Shown: positions 1 through 7,704 of the stretch, one piece after another | How positions within the stretch are numbered: the first letter of the stretch is position 1 | Layout: every line of letters begins with the position of its first letter | Source of the DNA: Actinomadura physcomitrii | GTDB lineage: Bacteria; Actinomycetota; Actinomycetes; Streptosporangiales; Streptosporangiaceae | DNA: 64,000 nt | Assembly (NCBI RefSeq): GCF_008923205.2 | Contig: NZ_WBMS02000002.1 | Span: 1 to 64,000 of the forward strand | Direction: 5' to 3' | Position numbers and translations under genes: made by a program | Notes under the pieces: model-generated | What the model saw: the letters and a program-made list of their open reading frames with translations, nothing else | Databases searched by the model: none | Told to the model about the DNA's origin: nothing

Positions 1-600
1 GCCAAGCCGGCCGGGCCCGACGACCGCCGGGACGTGGCCGAGCGGACGGCGGCGGCGCTGTCGAGTGTGCTGTCGGGCGGGCACAAGGCCTCCAAGGTCA
101 CCGTCATCTGCGACCTGGAGACACTGACCGGCGGCAACGCCCCCGCCCGCCTCACCGACGGCACCCCCATCCCCGCCGCCCAAGCCCGCCGCATCGCCCT
201 GGCGGCGGGTGTCTCCCCGCTGCTGCTGGGGCGCGGGAACACCCCGCTGTACCTGGGCTACCGGGAACGCTTCGCGAGTGCTGCCCAACGCCAAGTCCTC
301 GAAACCCTCTACCCCTCCTGCGCGGTGCGGGGATGCGAGATGCCGGGCACGCTGTGCGAGGTCGACCACGTCCACGGATGGGCACTCGGCAGCCCCACCG
401 ACATCGACCAACTCGCCCTCACCTGCGGATGGCACAACCGGTTCAAACACACCAGCCCCGACCAGATCCACATCACCAAGGATCCCGACGGGCGGTACGT
501 CTACCGGCTGCTCCCACCGGCCCACGCCCGAGCCGCGACAGGGACGGGACCACCCGGCGGCACCGGCCCACCCGACGACCCCCTCGACTGGGCCGCATAA
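1..600 (+). CDS. HNH endonuclease-domain protein, C-terminal part (13E12/DUF222 type)
   Basis: The reading frame is open from the first base, so the gene starts upstream of the window and only its last 199 codons are here. The end carries an HNH nuclease fold: a Cys pair around CAVRGCEMPG, then CEVDHVHGW, then LTCGWHNRFKH, giving the His-Asn-His metal and catalytic set. This layout is that of the multicopy actinobacterial 13E12-repeat proteins, in which a DUF222 domain precedes the HNH module. The family is presumed to cut or nick DNA and tends to sit in variable regions, but its biological role is not settled. About 1 kb without genes follows, then an IS element, which fits an accessory patch. 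The internal GTG at 34 is not needed as a start. Confidence 0.85.
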   Translation, partial: AKPAGPDDRRDVAERTAAALSSVLSGGHKASKVTVICDLETLTGGNAPARLTDGTPIPAAQARRIALAAGVSPLLLGRGNTPLYLGYRERFASAAQRQVLETLYPSCAVRGCEMPGTLCEVDHVHGWALGSPTDIDQLALTCGWHNRFKHTSPDQIHITKDPDGRYVYRLLPPAHARAATGTGPPGGTGPPDDPLDWAA

Positions 601-1271
601 CCCACCCCACCCGCACGACGACCGCCGAGCCCGCCCGGAACCACTCAGGGTCCCGGGCGGACTCGGCATGCCCACACCACACCGCACACCCGCACCGCAC
701 GCCAGTGGGTCACCATCGGAGCCGGGCCCCCGGATCCTGCACTGGCCTCGCGGCCCCCATCGTGACTCCAGCCGATGCCTGGCCGGGCCCGCACCCAGAT
801 CCACGCGGCTAACCGGACACCCGGCGGCGCCGCAGAGGCGGACGGCGGCGTCGGCGGCACGTGGATCTGGGAACCGGCGTTCAAACCAGGCCGCTGCCTT
901 CGCCGTCCTTCGAGCAGCACCCCCGCAAGGACGATCTCGACGTCCACTGTGTGGCCATAGGGCCTACGAAACAGCGCGGCAAGGTGCCGCGAGAAGTGAA
1001 CGACGAGGAGGACGCCCCCGCCCCTCAGTGCAGGCCGTCCGCATACTGATCGCAGGCGGCCACGACGAGATGGTCAGTGTCCGGGAACTGCACTTCAGAC
1101 GGCGGATGGATTGATGGGAAGCCCGGGACGGGGCCGGTCAGGTCTGACGCGCTGGCCCCGGTCGACGCACGTGCGGCGCCCGTCTCGCGCACAGAGGTCG
1201 ACCTTCGATGCCCCTCTCTCCGTCAGGTGCCCCTGCCGCGTCCCTTGGGTTCTCTTCGTTCCTGACGGAGG
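601..1271. other. gene-free stretch with an inverted repeat
   Basis: No reading frame here looks like a protein; the open frames are low-complexity GC-rich artefacts rich in Arg, Pro and Ala. One clear structure is a perfect 12-bp inverted repeat, CCCAGATCCACG at 794-805 and its complement at 860-871, enclosing 54 bp that are themselves GC-rich and able to fold. It precedes the larger hairpin element at 1272-1446. No promoter or RNA gene could be assigned. Confidence 0.6.
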
Positions 1272-1446
1272 GGGTGGTGGGGTGGCGCGACCCGGGGGCG
1301 GGGCAGGCGGAGCCTGCCCCTATCACCTGCCCAGGGGCCGCAGAGGCTCCAAAGTCAAGGGTGGACGAAGTCCATCGCGAAGCGACGCCGAAGGCGCCCT
1401 TGACTTTGGAGGGGCGGCCCCGTACGCAAGCGCCACCCCACCACCC
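1272..1446. repeat. nested hairpin element with GNA triloops
   Basis: A 175-bp stretch bounded by a perfect 16-bp inverted repeat (1272-1287 with 1431-1446). Inside, on the + strand, is a 9-bp hairpin (1300-1308 with 1312-1320, loop GGA), then a composite stem: 1334-1341 with 1414-1421, a small internal loop, and a perfect 15-bp stem CTCCAAAGTCAAGGG at 1347-1361 with 1397-1411. That stem closes exactly on three abutting mini-hairpins with no unpaired base between them: TGGAC-GAA-GTCCA (1362-1374), TCGC-GAA-GCGA (1375-1385) and CGCC-GAA-GGCG (1386-1396). All four loops are GNA triloops closed by C-G, a motif known to be unusually stable in single-stranded DNA. The sequence is noncoding. It could be a nonautonomous mobile element, a protein-bound repeat or a structured RNA. 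Confidence 0.8.
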
Positions 1447-1613
1447 GAACACCCCTCTTGCCAATCAAGCAACACCCTCTCGAAGGGCACCTGACATCCG
1501 TGAGCGACCAGGAAAGCCTTACAGGGACGTCTACTAACCCAATGGAGAGCGCGCAGTGAGTAGGGCCGATTTGGAGCAAGGCAAGCCAGAGCAACGCGTC
1601 CGGCAAACGATTA

Positions 1614-1632
1614 CTTAGCCTGAATCCACCGC
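1614..1632. repeat. left end of the IS: flanking CTTAG and terminal inverted repeat
   Basis: CTTAG at 1614-1618 is repeated directly outside the other end at 3316-3320. The terminal repeat CCTGAATCCACCGC (1619-1632) matches the complement of 3302-3315 at 13 of 14 positions. Because CTTAG is close to its own complement, the pentamer could be a target duplication or partly an extension of the inverted repeat. Confidence 0.8.
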
Positions 1633-3315
1633 TCGGCATTCGGCGGTGAAGGCGTCCCGAACATGACGATGCCCTCCGGCCTGGGAGGATGGGAGTTCCT
1701 ACGCTTCCATGCACCCGGATCGAGAGGGCTCGTCGTAAGTGCGATTGTCTCACGCTGCCGGTAAGACCCATGTGGTGTTCGATGACGAACGGTTGATCTC
1801 GTGTGCGGGGCTGGTGCCGGTGATGCGGCTGGCCGAGCGTTGCGGCCTGCCGGACCTGGTGAGCGAGCACGTCCGGGTCGCCGACCGGTGCGGGGCCAAC
1901 GCCGCGGCGAAAGTGTCCTCGATCGTGGCGGGGATGGCCGCGGGCGCCGACTCGATCGACGACCTGGACGTGCTGCGGCATGGCGGCATGACCAAGGTGT
2001 TCGACCAGATCCGGGCGCCGTCCACGCTGGGCTCCTTCCTGCGCTGCCTGCGGTGGGGGAACGTCCGCCAACTGGAGAAGGCCGGGCGGGAACTGCTGAA
2101 CGGCCTGGCCGCGCACACGCCGCTGCTGCCCGGTGCCGGCGCGCTGGCGTTCCTGGACGTGGACTCGATGCAGCGGCGGGTGTACTCGGCCCGCAAGCAG
2201 GGCGCCGGGTTCGGCCACACCAAGATCCAAGGCAAAAGTGTGCTGATCCGTGGCCTGAACACCCTGGCCGCAACGTTGTGCACGCCGCTGGCCGCCCCGG
2301 TCATCACCGCGACCAGGCTGCGCGGCGGGACGGCGTCCTCAGCGCGCGGCGCCGACGCCCTGGTCGCCGAGGCGATCGGCACCTCCCGCCGATGCGGGGC
2401 CACCGGGCTGCTGGTGATGCGCGGCGACTCGGCGTTCTACTCGGCCAAGGTGATCGCCGCGTGCCGCCGCAACGGGGCCCGTTTCTCGGTCACCGCGAAG
2501 ATGGACCCCAAGATCAAGACCGCGATCGCCGCCATCCCGGCGGACGCGTGGACCGCGATCCGCTACCCCAACGCGATCTTCGACGAGGAGTCCGGGCAGT
2601 GGATCTCCGACGCCGAGGTCGCCGAGACCACCTACACCGCGTTCGCCTCCAAGAAGACCCCGGTGACCGCCCGGCTGATCGTCCGCCGGGTCCGCAGGCT
2701 CAACCCCACGGCCCCCACCGGGCAGGACGAACTGTTCAAGGTGTGGCGGTATCACGCGGTCTTCACCGATTCCCCGTTCGAGATGCTGCAGGCCGAGACC
2801 CAGCACCGCGACCACACCGGCGCCATCGAGCAGACCTTCGCCGACCTCACCGACGGGCCCCTGGCCCACCTGCCCTCCGGCGACTTCGCCGCCAACGCCG
2901 CCCGGCTCACCTGCGCCGCCATCACCCACAACCTGCTGCGCGCGGCAGACTGCCTGGCCTCGGCGCTCCACGCCAAGGCGCGCGGTGCGACGCTGCGCCG
3001 TCACCTGATCGACCTCCCGGCCCGCCTCGCCCGGCACGGACGTGGCCATCTCACCCTCCACCTGCCCGAGCACTGGCCCTGGGCACCCGCCTGGCGGGCG
3101 GTCTTCGACACCGTCCATCCGCCGCCAACAGCAGCGGCCTGACCAGCCCCGATCCGGTCACCGCACCCTCGACGACCACCACGGTCACCCCGCCCAGAGC
3201 CCTCCGACCGCCAGCCTGTGGACAAGCCGCACAAACAGTGAGCGGCGAGCCAAACACACCCGAAACCGCGAGAAATCCGCCTGCCGATCACCCAAACTCA
3301 CGCGGCGGATTCAGG
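1619..3315 (+). mobile_element. IS1380-family insertion sequence, apparently complete
   Basis: The element is 1697 bp, which suits IS1380-family members. It has 14-bp terminal inverted repeats with one mismatch (1619-1632 and 3302-3315), flanking CTTAG pentamers, and one long transposase gene that fills most of it. No internal stop or frameshift is visible, so it may be functional. It adjoins a multicopper oxidase stub at 3317-3574. The rest of that oxidase is not on the far side, so either the host gene was already truncated or a deletion followed insertion. Confidence 0.88.
1739..3142 (+). CDS. IS1380-family transposase
   Basis: A DDE-type transposase of 467 residues, about the normal length for the family, that would move the surrounding element by cut and paste. 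The amino-terminal part (VFDDERLISCAGLVPVMRL) and the region around FLDVDSMQRRVY, where the first catalytic Asp is expected, are typical. GLLVMRGDSAFYS supplies the second Asp. The C-terminal third (HRDHTGAIEQTFADL) holds the expected catalytic Glu. The start is GTG at 1739; no strong ribosome-binding site is visible, and an in-frame start further upstream cannot be excluded. The gene lies in the same orientation as the HNH fragment but is separated from it by the gene-free patch. The frame is intact throughout. Confidence 0.9.
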   Translation: MRLSHAAGKTHVVFDDERLISCAGLVPVMRLAERCGLPDLVSEHVRVADRCGANAAAKVSSIVAGMAAGADSIDDLDVLRHGGMTKVFDQIRAPSTLGSFLRCLRWGNVRQLEKAGRELLNGLAAHTPLLPGAGALAFLDVDSMQRRVYSARKQGAGFGHTKIQGKSVLIRGLNTLAATLCTPLAAPVITATRLRGGTASSARGADALVAEAIGTSRRCGATGLLVMRGDSAFYSAKVIAACRRNGARFSVTAKMDPKIKTAIAAIPADAWTAIRYPNAIFDEESGQWISDAEVAETTYTAFASKKTPVTARLIVRRVRRLNPTAPTGQDELFKVWRYHAVFTDSPFEMLQAETQHRDHTGAIEQTFADLTDGPLAHLPSGDFAANAARLTCAAITHNLLRAADCLASALHAKARGATLRRHLIDLPARLARHGRGHLTLHLPEHWPWAPAWRAVFDTVHPPPTAAA

Positions 3316-3320
3316 CTTAG
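3302..3320. repeat. right end of the IS: terminal inverted repeat and flanking CTTAG
   Basis: GCGGCGGATTCAGG (3302-3315) is the right terminal repeat and is followed by CTTAG (3316-3320), the direct copy of 1614-1618. The stop codon of the neighbouring oxidase stub lies in this pentamer. Confidence 0.8.
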
Positions 3321-3574
3321 TGCCGCATCGTGAGTTCGTAGTAATCGGCGCCCGGATAGGCCGACGTGTCCGGAATGGCCGTCACTGGCCGGGGCAGCGG
3401 GTCGACGTACTTCTTCAAGGGCGGAGTCACCGTCACTTCGGTGTCTCCGGACCCGTGTCCGTGAACCGGCGCCGCGTAGGCCGGTGATTGCCGGAAGGCC
3501 TGAGGTAGAAGCATCCCCGACCCTCCGACGGCACCGGCCATGAGGAAATTACGCCACCCGACGACCTTTTCCAT
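3317..3574 (-). pseudogene. multicopper oxidase, N-terminal stub next to the IS
   Basis: Only 85 residues remain of a protein that is normally around 500-600. The start has a hydrophobic secretion signal (FLMAGAVGGSGMLLPQAF), and the mature part reads PPLKKYVDPLPRPVTAIPD then YYELTMR, the typical opening of CotA/bilirubin-oxidase-like multicopper oxidases. None of the copper-binding His clusters is left. Translation ends at a TAA within the CTTAG pentamer bordering the IS. Joining the two flanks without the IS would still give this stop, and the sequence left of the IS does not encode the missing part, so more than a clean insertion happened here. Confidence 0.75.
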
Positions 3575-3610
3575 CCTTTTGTCCCTTCCAACCGCCCCGG
3601 GAAGCGGGAC

Positions 3611-4465
3611 TCAGCGGTGCCCGCCGGTGGCGAGTTTCGCGGTGAGGGCGCCTTCGGTGCCGAAGAGCTCCTCGCGCCAGCGTTCGAGCAGCTCGGTGTT
3701 GTCGATGTCGTCCGGGTGGAAGCCCGGCTTGTTGTAGGCGCGGATCCGGCGGACGACCTCGGGCGTCAGGAACGGCGAGTGCCGCAGGCCGGCGATGCTG
3801 CGCAGCAGCCGTCCCGGCCGGTAGGCGGCGCGGTCGGTGAGCAGCGAGACGAGCGTGCCGGTGACGATCAGCAGCAGGAACCCGGCGCTGATCCACCGCA
3901 TCGTCCGGATCCGGGTGCGCTCGGTGCCGCCGACGTGCCGGAAGACGTCGAACGCGACGGCCTTGTGCTCGGACTCCTCCAGCGCGTGCCACAGCAGCAC
4001 CGACCGGACCTCGGTGTCGCCGAGGAGCGCCTGCGCGCGGGGGCTGGTGAGCAGCACCTCGGCGAGGGTGGCGGTGTAGTGCTCCAGCCCGGCGGTGAAG
4101 CCGAGCCGGACGATCGGCGGCAGGAACCGGTCGGCGAGGCCGAGGTCGCGCCGCACGACGGCGGAGAAGTGGCGGGTCGGGTAGCCCATGTCGTGCAGCG
4201 CCCTGTTGAGGCGGTCGTGCTCGCGCCCGTGGACGACCTCCTGCCCGATGAACCCGCGGACCTGCTCGGCGAGGCCCGGGTCGGTGATCCGGTCGCGGTA
4301 GTGATGGACGGACCGGACGAAGAAGTCCTCGCCGGGCGGGAACGTCGCCGACAGCAGGGCGACGATGTGGCTCATGACCAGGTCGCCGTCCACGTAGTGG
4401 CGGCGCATCGAGCCCTTGGGGTGGTCGAAGGCGATCCTGCGGGTGCGGATGGTGCGCTGCGTCAT
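3611..4465 (-). CDS. metal-dependent hydrolase-like membrane-associated protein (PF10118)
   Basis: A 284-residue protein of the PF10118 family, annotated as predicted metal-dependent hydrolases; no substrate is established. It shows a spread of conserved His/Glu residues consistent with a helical metal site: FIGQEVVHGREHDRLN, AGLEHYTATLAE and HALEESEHKAVAFDVF. A hydrophobic segment (ISAGFLLLIVTGTLVSLL) follows, so it is probably membrane attached. The ATG at 4465 overlaps the stop of the upstream monooxygenase gene by an ATGA, indicating translational coupling. Members of this family often neighbour flavin monooxygenases in actinobacteria, so the pair probably acts on the same lipophilic substrate; that link is an inference. 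Confidence 0.8.
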   Translation of the reverse strand: MTQRTIRTRRIAFDHPKGSMRRHYVDGDLVMSHIVALLSATFPPGEDFFVRSVHHYRDRITDPGLAEQVRGFIGQEVVHGREHDRLNRALHDMGYPTRHFSAVVRRDLGLADRFLPPIVRLGFTAGLEHYTATLAEVLLTSPRAQALLGDTEVRSVLLWHALEESEHKAVAFDVFRHVGGTERTRIRTMRWISAGFLLLIVTGTLVSLLTDRAAYRPGRLLRSIAGLRHSPFLTPEVVRRIRAYNKPGFHPDDIDNTELLERWREELFGTEGALTAKLATGGHR

Positions 4466-6000
4466 GCGGGCCTCGTCTCGGACACGGGGGGCGCCTGGTT
4501 CACTGGCGCCACGGTGTAGGCGTAGTCGTCCAGCGGGAACGTGCGGGCGGCGCGCGCGGCCTGCGCTGCGCTCGTCGGCCGCAGGTAGGGCGTGTCGCCG
4601 TGGTGATCGAAGTAGTAACTGTTCGCGGTGGCGCAGCCGTTGGTCGCCCACAGCGAGCGGGCGAGCCGGTCGCGCATGCGGGCGGTCCAGCGCTCGGTCG
4701 GCTCGGGCCGCACCTCGACCGCGGTCGCGCCGCGGCGGTGCGCCTCCTGGATCACGCGCACGACATGGGCCGAGGTGGTCTCGACGAGCTGGTGCCAGGT
4801 TCCGCCGACCCAGCCGTACGGACCGAACATCATGAAGTGGTTCGGCAGCCCGGGGATGCTGATCCCCTCGTAGGACGCGAGCCGGTGCTCGGCGTAGAAC
4901 GTCGCGAGGTCGAAGCCGCCGCGGCCGCGCACCGGCGTGCGGCGGAACACCTCCGGGTCGCTGGCCAGGCGGAACCCGGTCGCGAGGACGATCGCGTCGA
5001 CCCGCCGCTCGCGTCCGTCGGCGGTGCGGACGCCGGCCGGCGTGACGCGCTCGATGGCGTCGGTGACGAGCGAGACGCCGGGCCGGTTGAACGTCTTGAG
5101 GTAGGTGTTGGAGACGGACGGGCGCTTGCAGCCGAGGCCGTAGCCGGGGGTGAGCCTGCGGCGCGTCTCCGGGTCCTTGACCTGCGTCCGGTACCAGACC
5201 GACCGGGCGAGGCGGGCGCCGCCGTGCGCGATCCACGGTGCCCTGCCGTGCCCGACGACCAGGTCGATCAGCACCATCTCGACGCCCCGCGTCGCGATCC
5301 GCCGCACCGCGTCCTGGACGCGCGGCGCGCGCCGGAACAGCCGCCGCAGCGGTCGCGGGATCGGCGCGTCCAGCTTCGGGCCGACCCAGATCGGGGTGCG
5401 CTGGTAGACGTCCAGCCGGGCGGCGCGCCGCGCGATCTCCGGGACGATCTGGACGGCGCTGGCGCCCGTCCCGATCACCGCGACCCGCTTGCCGGTCAGG
5501 TCGCAGCCGTGGTCCCAGGCGGACGAGCGCAGCACCGTGCCCGCGAAGTCGTCGATGCCGGGGATGTCGGCCGGCTTGGGGTCGACGAACGCGCCGATCG
5601 CGCTGACGACGAACCGCGCGGTCAGCTCGCCGGCGGAGGTCCGGAGCCGCCAGAACCGGCCGTCCTCGTCCCAGATCCGCTCGGTGACCTCGGTGTCCAG
5701 CCGGACGTGGCGGCGCAGGCGGTAGCGGTCGGCGAGCCCGTCGAGGTATTCCTTCACCTCGGCGCCGGGCGCGAAGACCCGGCTCCAGCGCGGGTTGAGG
5801 GCGAAGCTGAACTGGTAGGCCTGCGCCGGGACGTCCACGCCGACGCCGGGGTAGACGTTGTCGCGCCACGTCCCGCCGATGTCGCCGGCGCGTTCCAGGA
5901 CGACGAAGTCGCCGATCCCGGCGCGCTGGAGCGCGATCGCCATGCCGATGCCGCTCAGCCCGGCCCCGATGATCGCGACCTCGGTGTCCGGCACGGCCAA
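4462..6000 (-). CDS. flavin-containing (Baeyer-Villiger-type) monooxygenase
   Basis: A 512-residue FAD- and NADPH-dependent monooxygenase. The first Rossmann motif GAGLSG is at residues 12-17, the GGTWRDNVYPGVGVD segment at 42-56, and the second dinucleotide motif GTGASA at 177-182. The Baeyer-Villiger fingerprint is normally F-x-G-x3-H-x3-W-(P/D). Here it is FAGTVLRSSAWD at 152-163, with Arg158 where His is expected. The enzyme may therefore belong to a neighbouring class or have changed activity. The likely reaction is oxygen insertion into, or hydroxylation of, a ketone or similar lipophilic compound. The downstream PF10118 gene is coupled through an ATGA overlap. A 160-bp gap upstream separates it from the divergent serine hydrolase and should contain both promoters. 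Confidence 0.85.
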   Translation of the reverse strand: MAVPDTEVAIIGAGLSGIGMAIALQRAGIGDFVVLERAGDIGGTWRDNVYPGVGVDVPAQAYQFSFALNPRWSRVFAPGAEVKEYLDGLADRYRLRRHVRLDTEVTERIWDEDGRFWRLRTSAGELTARFVVSAIGAFVDPKPADIPGIDDFAGTVLRSSAWDHGCDLTGKRVAVIGTGASAVQIVPEIARRAARLDVYQRTPIWVGPKLDAPIPRPLRRLFRRAPRVQDAVRRIATRGVEMVLIDLVVGHGRAPWIAHGGARLARSVWYRTQVKDPETRRRLTPGYGLGCKRPSVSNTYLKTFNRPGVSLVTDAIERVTPAGVRTADGRERRVDAIVLATGFRLASDPEVFRRTPVRGRGGFDLATFYAEHRLASYEGISIPGLPNHFMMFGPYGWVGGTWHQLVETTSAHVVRVIQEAHRRGATAVEVRPEPTERWTARMRDRLARSLWATNGCATANSYYFDHHGDTPYLRPTSAAQAARAARTFPLDDYAYTVAPVNQAPPVSETRPA

Positions 6001-6160
6001 CCTCCTGCTATTGGAATCTCTGTTGAATATATCCGGGAGCGGCGGCCGGCGGGAGGTGTCGGTAGGTACACCCCCGGGATGGTGTCCAGGGCCAATGCCG
6101 GACGGCCGCGGGACCGGAAGTCTTGATCACGTCAGCTTCCGAACCGCCGAGGAGAATCCC

Positions 6161-7288
6161 ATGGCCCGCATGATGGTCCGCGTCCTGTCCACCGCGCTGG
6201 CCGGCGCCGCGCTCACCGCCGCCGCCGTGCCCGCCGCGAACGCCGCCGCCCGTCCGGGGAACGGCAAGAGCCTGGACGCGAAGGTGCAGGAGCGCGCGGA
6301 CAGGCTCGTCGCCGACGGAGTGCCCGGCGTGATCGTCATGACCCGGCGCGGCGGCCGGGTCTCGCACGTCACCGCCGGCGTCTCGGACAAGGCGACCGGC
6401 GCGCCGATGGACGCCCGCCTGCTGTTCCGCATCGCCAGCGTCACCAAGACGTTCACCGCCACGGTCGTGCTGCAGCTCGCCGCCGAGCACCGGCTGTCCC
6501 TGGACGACACCGTCGAGCACTGGCTGCCCGGCCTGGTCGCGGCGAACGGCAACGACGGATCGAAGATCACCGTCCGGCGGCTGCTCGCGCAGACCAGCGG
6601 CCTGAACGACTACACGGCCGACCCGCGGGTGATGGCCGACCCGTCCCGCACCTGGCAGCCCGCCGAGCTGATCGCGATCGCGATGGAGAAGCCGCCGCTG
6701 TACGCGCCGGGGACCGGCTGGAACTACTCCAACACCAATTACCTGCTCGCCGGAATGATCATCGAGAAGGCGACCGGGCATCCCGTCGGCACCGAATTCC
6801 AGCGCCGGATCTTCACGCCGCTGCGCCTGCGCCACACCTACTACCCGACGACGAACCCCGGCTTCCCGGGCCCGTACGTCCACGGCTACTACAACGACTA
6901 CGGCGACGTCAGCACGCAGATCAGCCCGTCCAGCGCCCGCACGGCCGGCGGCATCATCAGCACGGTCGACGACGTGGCGCGCTTCCACCGCGCCCTGTTC
7001 ACCGGCCGGCTGCTCCCGGCGAAGCAGATGCGCGAGATGCGGACCGTCCAGCCCGTCAACGACGACGGCGTCGTGGAGGACTACGGCCTCGGCGCGGCCC
7101 GCATCGCGTTCTCCTGCGGGTACGGGTGGGGCCATGACGGCGGGTTTCCCGGCTACCGGACGTGGACCTACACCAGCGCCGACGGCCGCCGCCAGGCGGT
7201 CATCACCTACAACGAGTCGAAGTTCGAGTACGACGAGACCTTCCGCGCGGACCTCGCGAAGGCCGCCGAGACGGCCTTCTGCGGCTGA
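6161..7288 (+). CDS. secreted serine hydrolase, beta-lactamase/D-Ala-D-Ala carboxypeptidase family
   Basis: A 375-residue exported protein. A signal peptide with a hydrophobic core (LSTALAGAALTAAAV) ends near ANA at residue 28. The catalytic set of class C-type penicillin-recognising hydrolases is present: S93-VTK96 (SxxK), Y189-SN (YxN), and H325-DG (the KTG equivalent). This supports a DD-carboxypeptidase, an esterase or a related amidase acting outside the membrane; which one cannot be told from sequence. The ATG at 6161 is chosen because GGAGAA lies 5-10 bases upstream. A strong hairpin follows the stop codon, so it is probably a single-gene transcript. Confidence 0.88.
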   Translation: MARMMVRVLSTALAGAALTAAAVPAANAAARPGNGKSLDAKVQERADRLVADGVPGVIVMTRRGGRVSHVTAGVSDKATGAPMDARLLFRIASVTKTFTATVVLQLAAEHRLSLDDTVEHWLPGLVAANGNDGSKITVRRLLAQTSGLNDYTADPRVMADPSRTWQPAELIAIAMEKPPLYAPGTGWNYSNTNYLLAGMIIEKATGHPVGTEFQRRIFTPLRLRHTYYPTTNPGFPGPYVHGYYNDYGDVSTQISPSSARTAGGIISTVDDVARFHRALFTGRLLPAKQMREMRTVQPVNDDGVVEDYGLGAARIAFSCGYGWGHDGGFPGYRTWTYTSADGRRQAVITYNESKFEYDETFRADLAKAAETAFCG

Positions 7289-7303
7289 CCGCCGGGCGCT
7301 CCG

Positions 7304-7341
7304 CGGCGGCCGCCCCGTCCGGACGGACGGGGCGGCCGCCG
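7304..7341 (+). terminator. hairpin after the serine hydrolase
   Basis: Perfect 17-bp arms (7304-7320 and 7325-7341) around a GGAC loop. There is no T-run, as is common for terminators in high-GC actinobacteria. Confidence 0.7.
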
Positions 7342-7704
7342 AATTCGAATCTTCTTCTAACACCCTGCGCTAAATATTCGTGACATCACCCGGATATTCG
7401 GCACTTTCCTGACGGCCAGCAGGTCAGCCGCCTAAAACGTGTTCCACGCGCCCGGTTATAACCAGTTGAGCAGCGGCCGACAGGATTTGTTCTTTCGCTC
7501 TACAGAACGCGCCCGTTGCGCTGCGTACCGTTCGAGACGTCCTGGACCGCGGACGGCCGGCGCGCGGGGGTCCCCGCTCGGCGCGTCCCACTCCCACCCG
7601 CGGTCTCGAACTACCGCCGCCCGCGCCTGCCGGGTCGGGAGGGGCGACCCCACCCCGACCCCCCGCTCCCCGGCCCGCGCGGAACGCGGTGACGGAGGTG
7701 CCCG
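7342..7704. other. AT-richer intergenic region upstream of the PucR-like gene
   Basis: No gene is seen. The segment 7342-7520 is clearly less GC-rich than its surroundings, as expected of a promoter region. It contains a 10-bp palindrome GGTTATAACC at 7454-7463, a possible regulator site. GGAGG at about 7694 is the ribosome-binding site of the next gene. Confidence 0.5.

Noticed and set aside
1272-1446. Ordinary rho-independent terminator
   Set aside because: It is 670 bp from the end of the HNH gene, has no T-run, is far more elaborate than a terminator and encloses three separate hairpins.
1-3600. Prophage or defence island around the HNH gene and IS
   Set aside because: No integrase, capsid, restriction or other defence gene is present; one HNH fragment and an IS do not support it.
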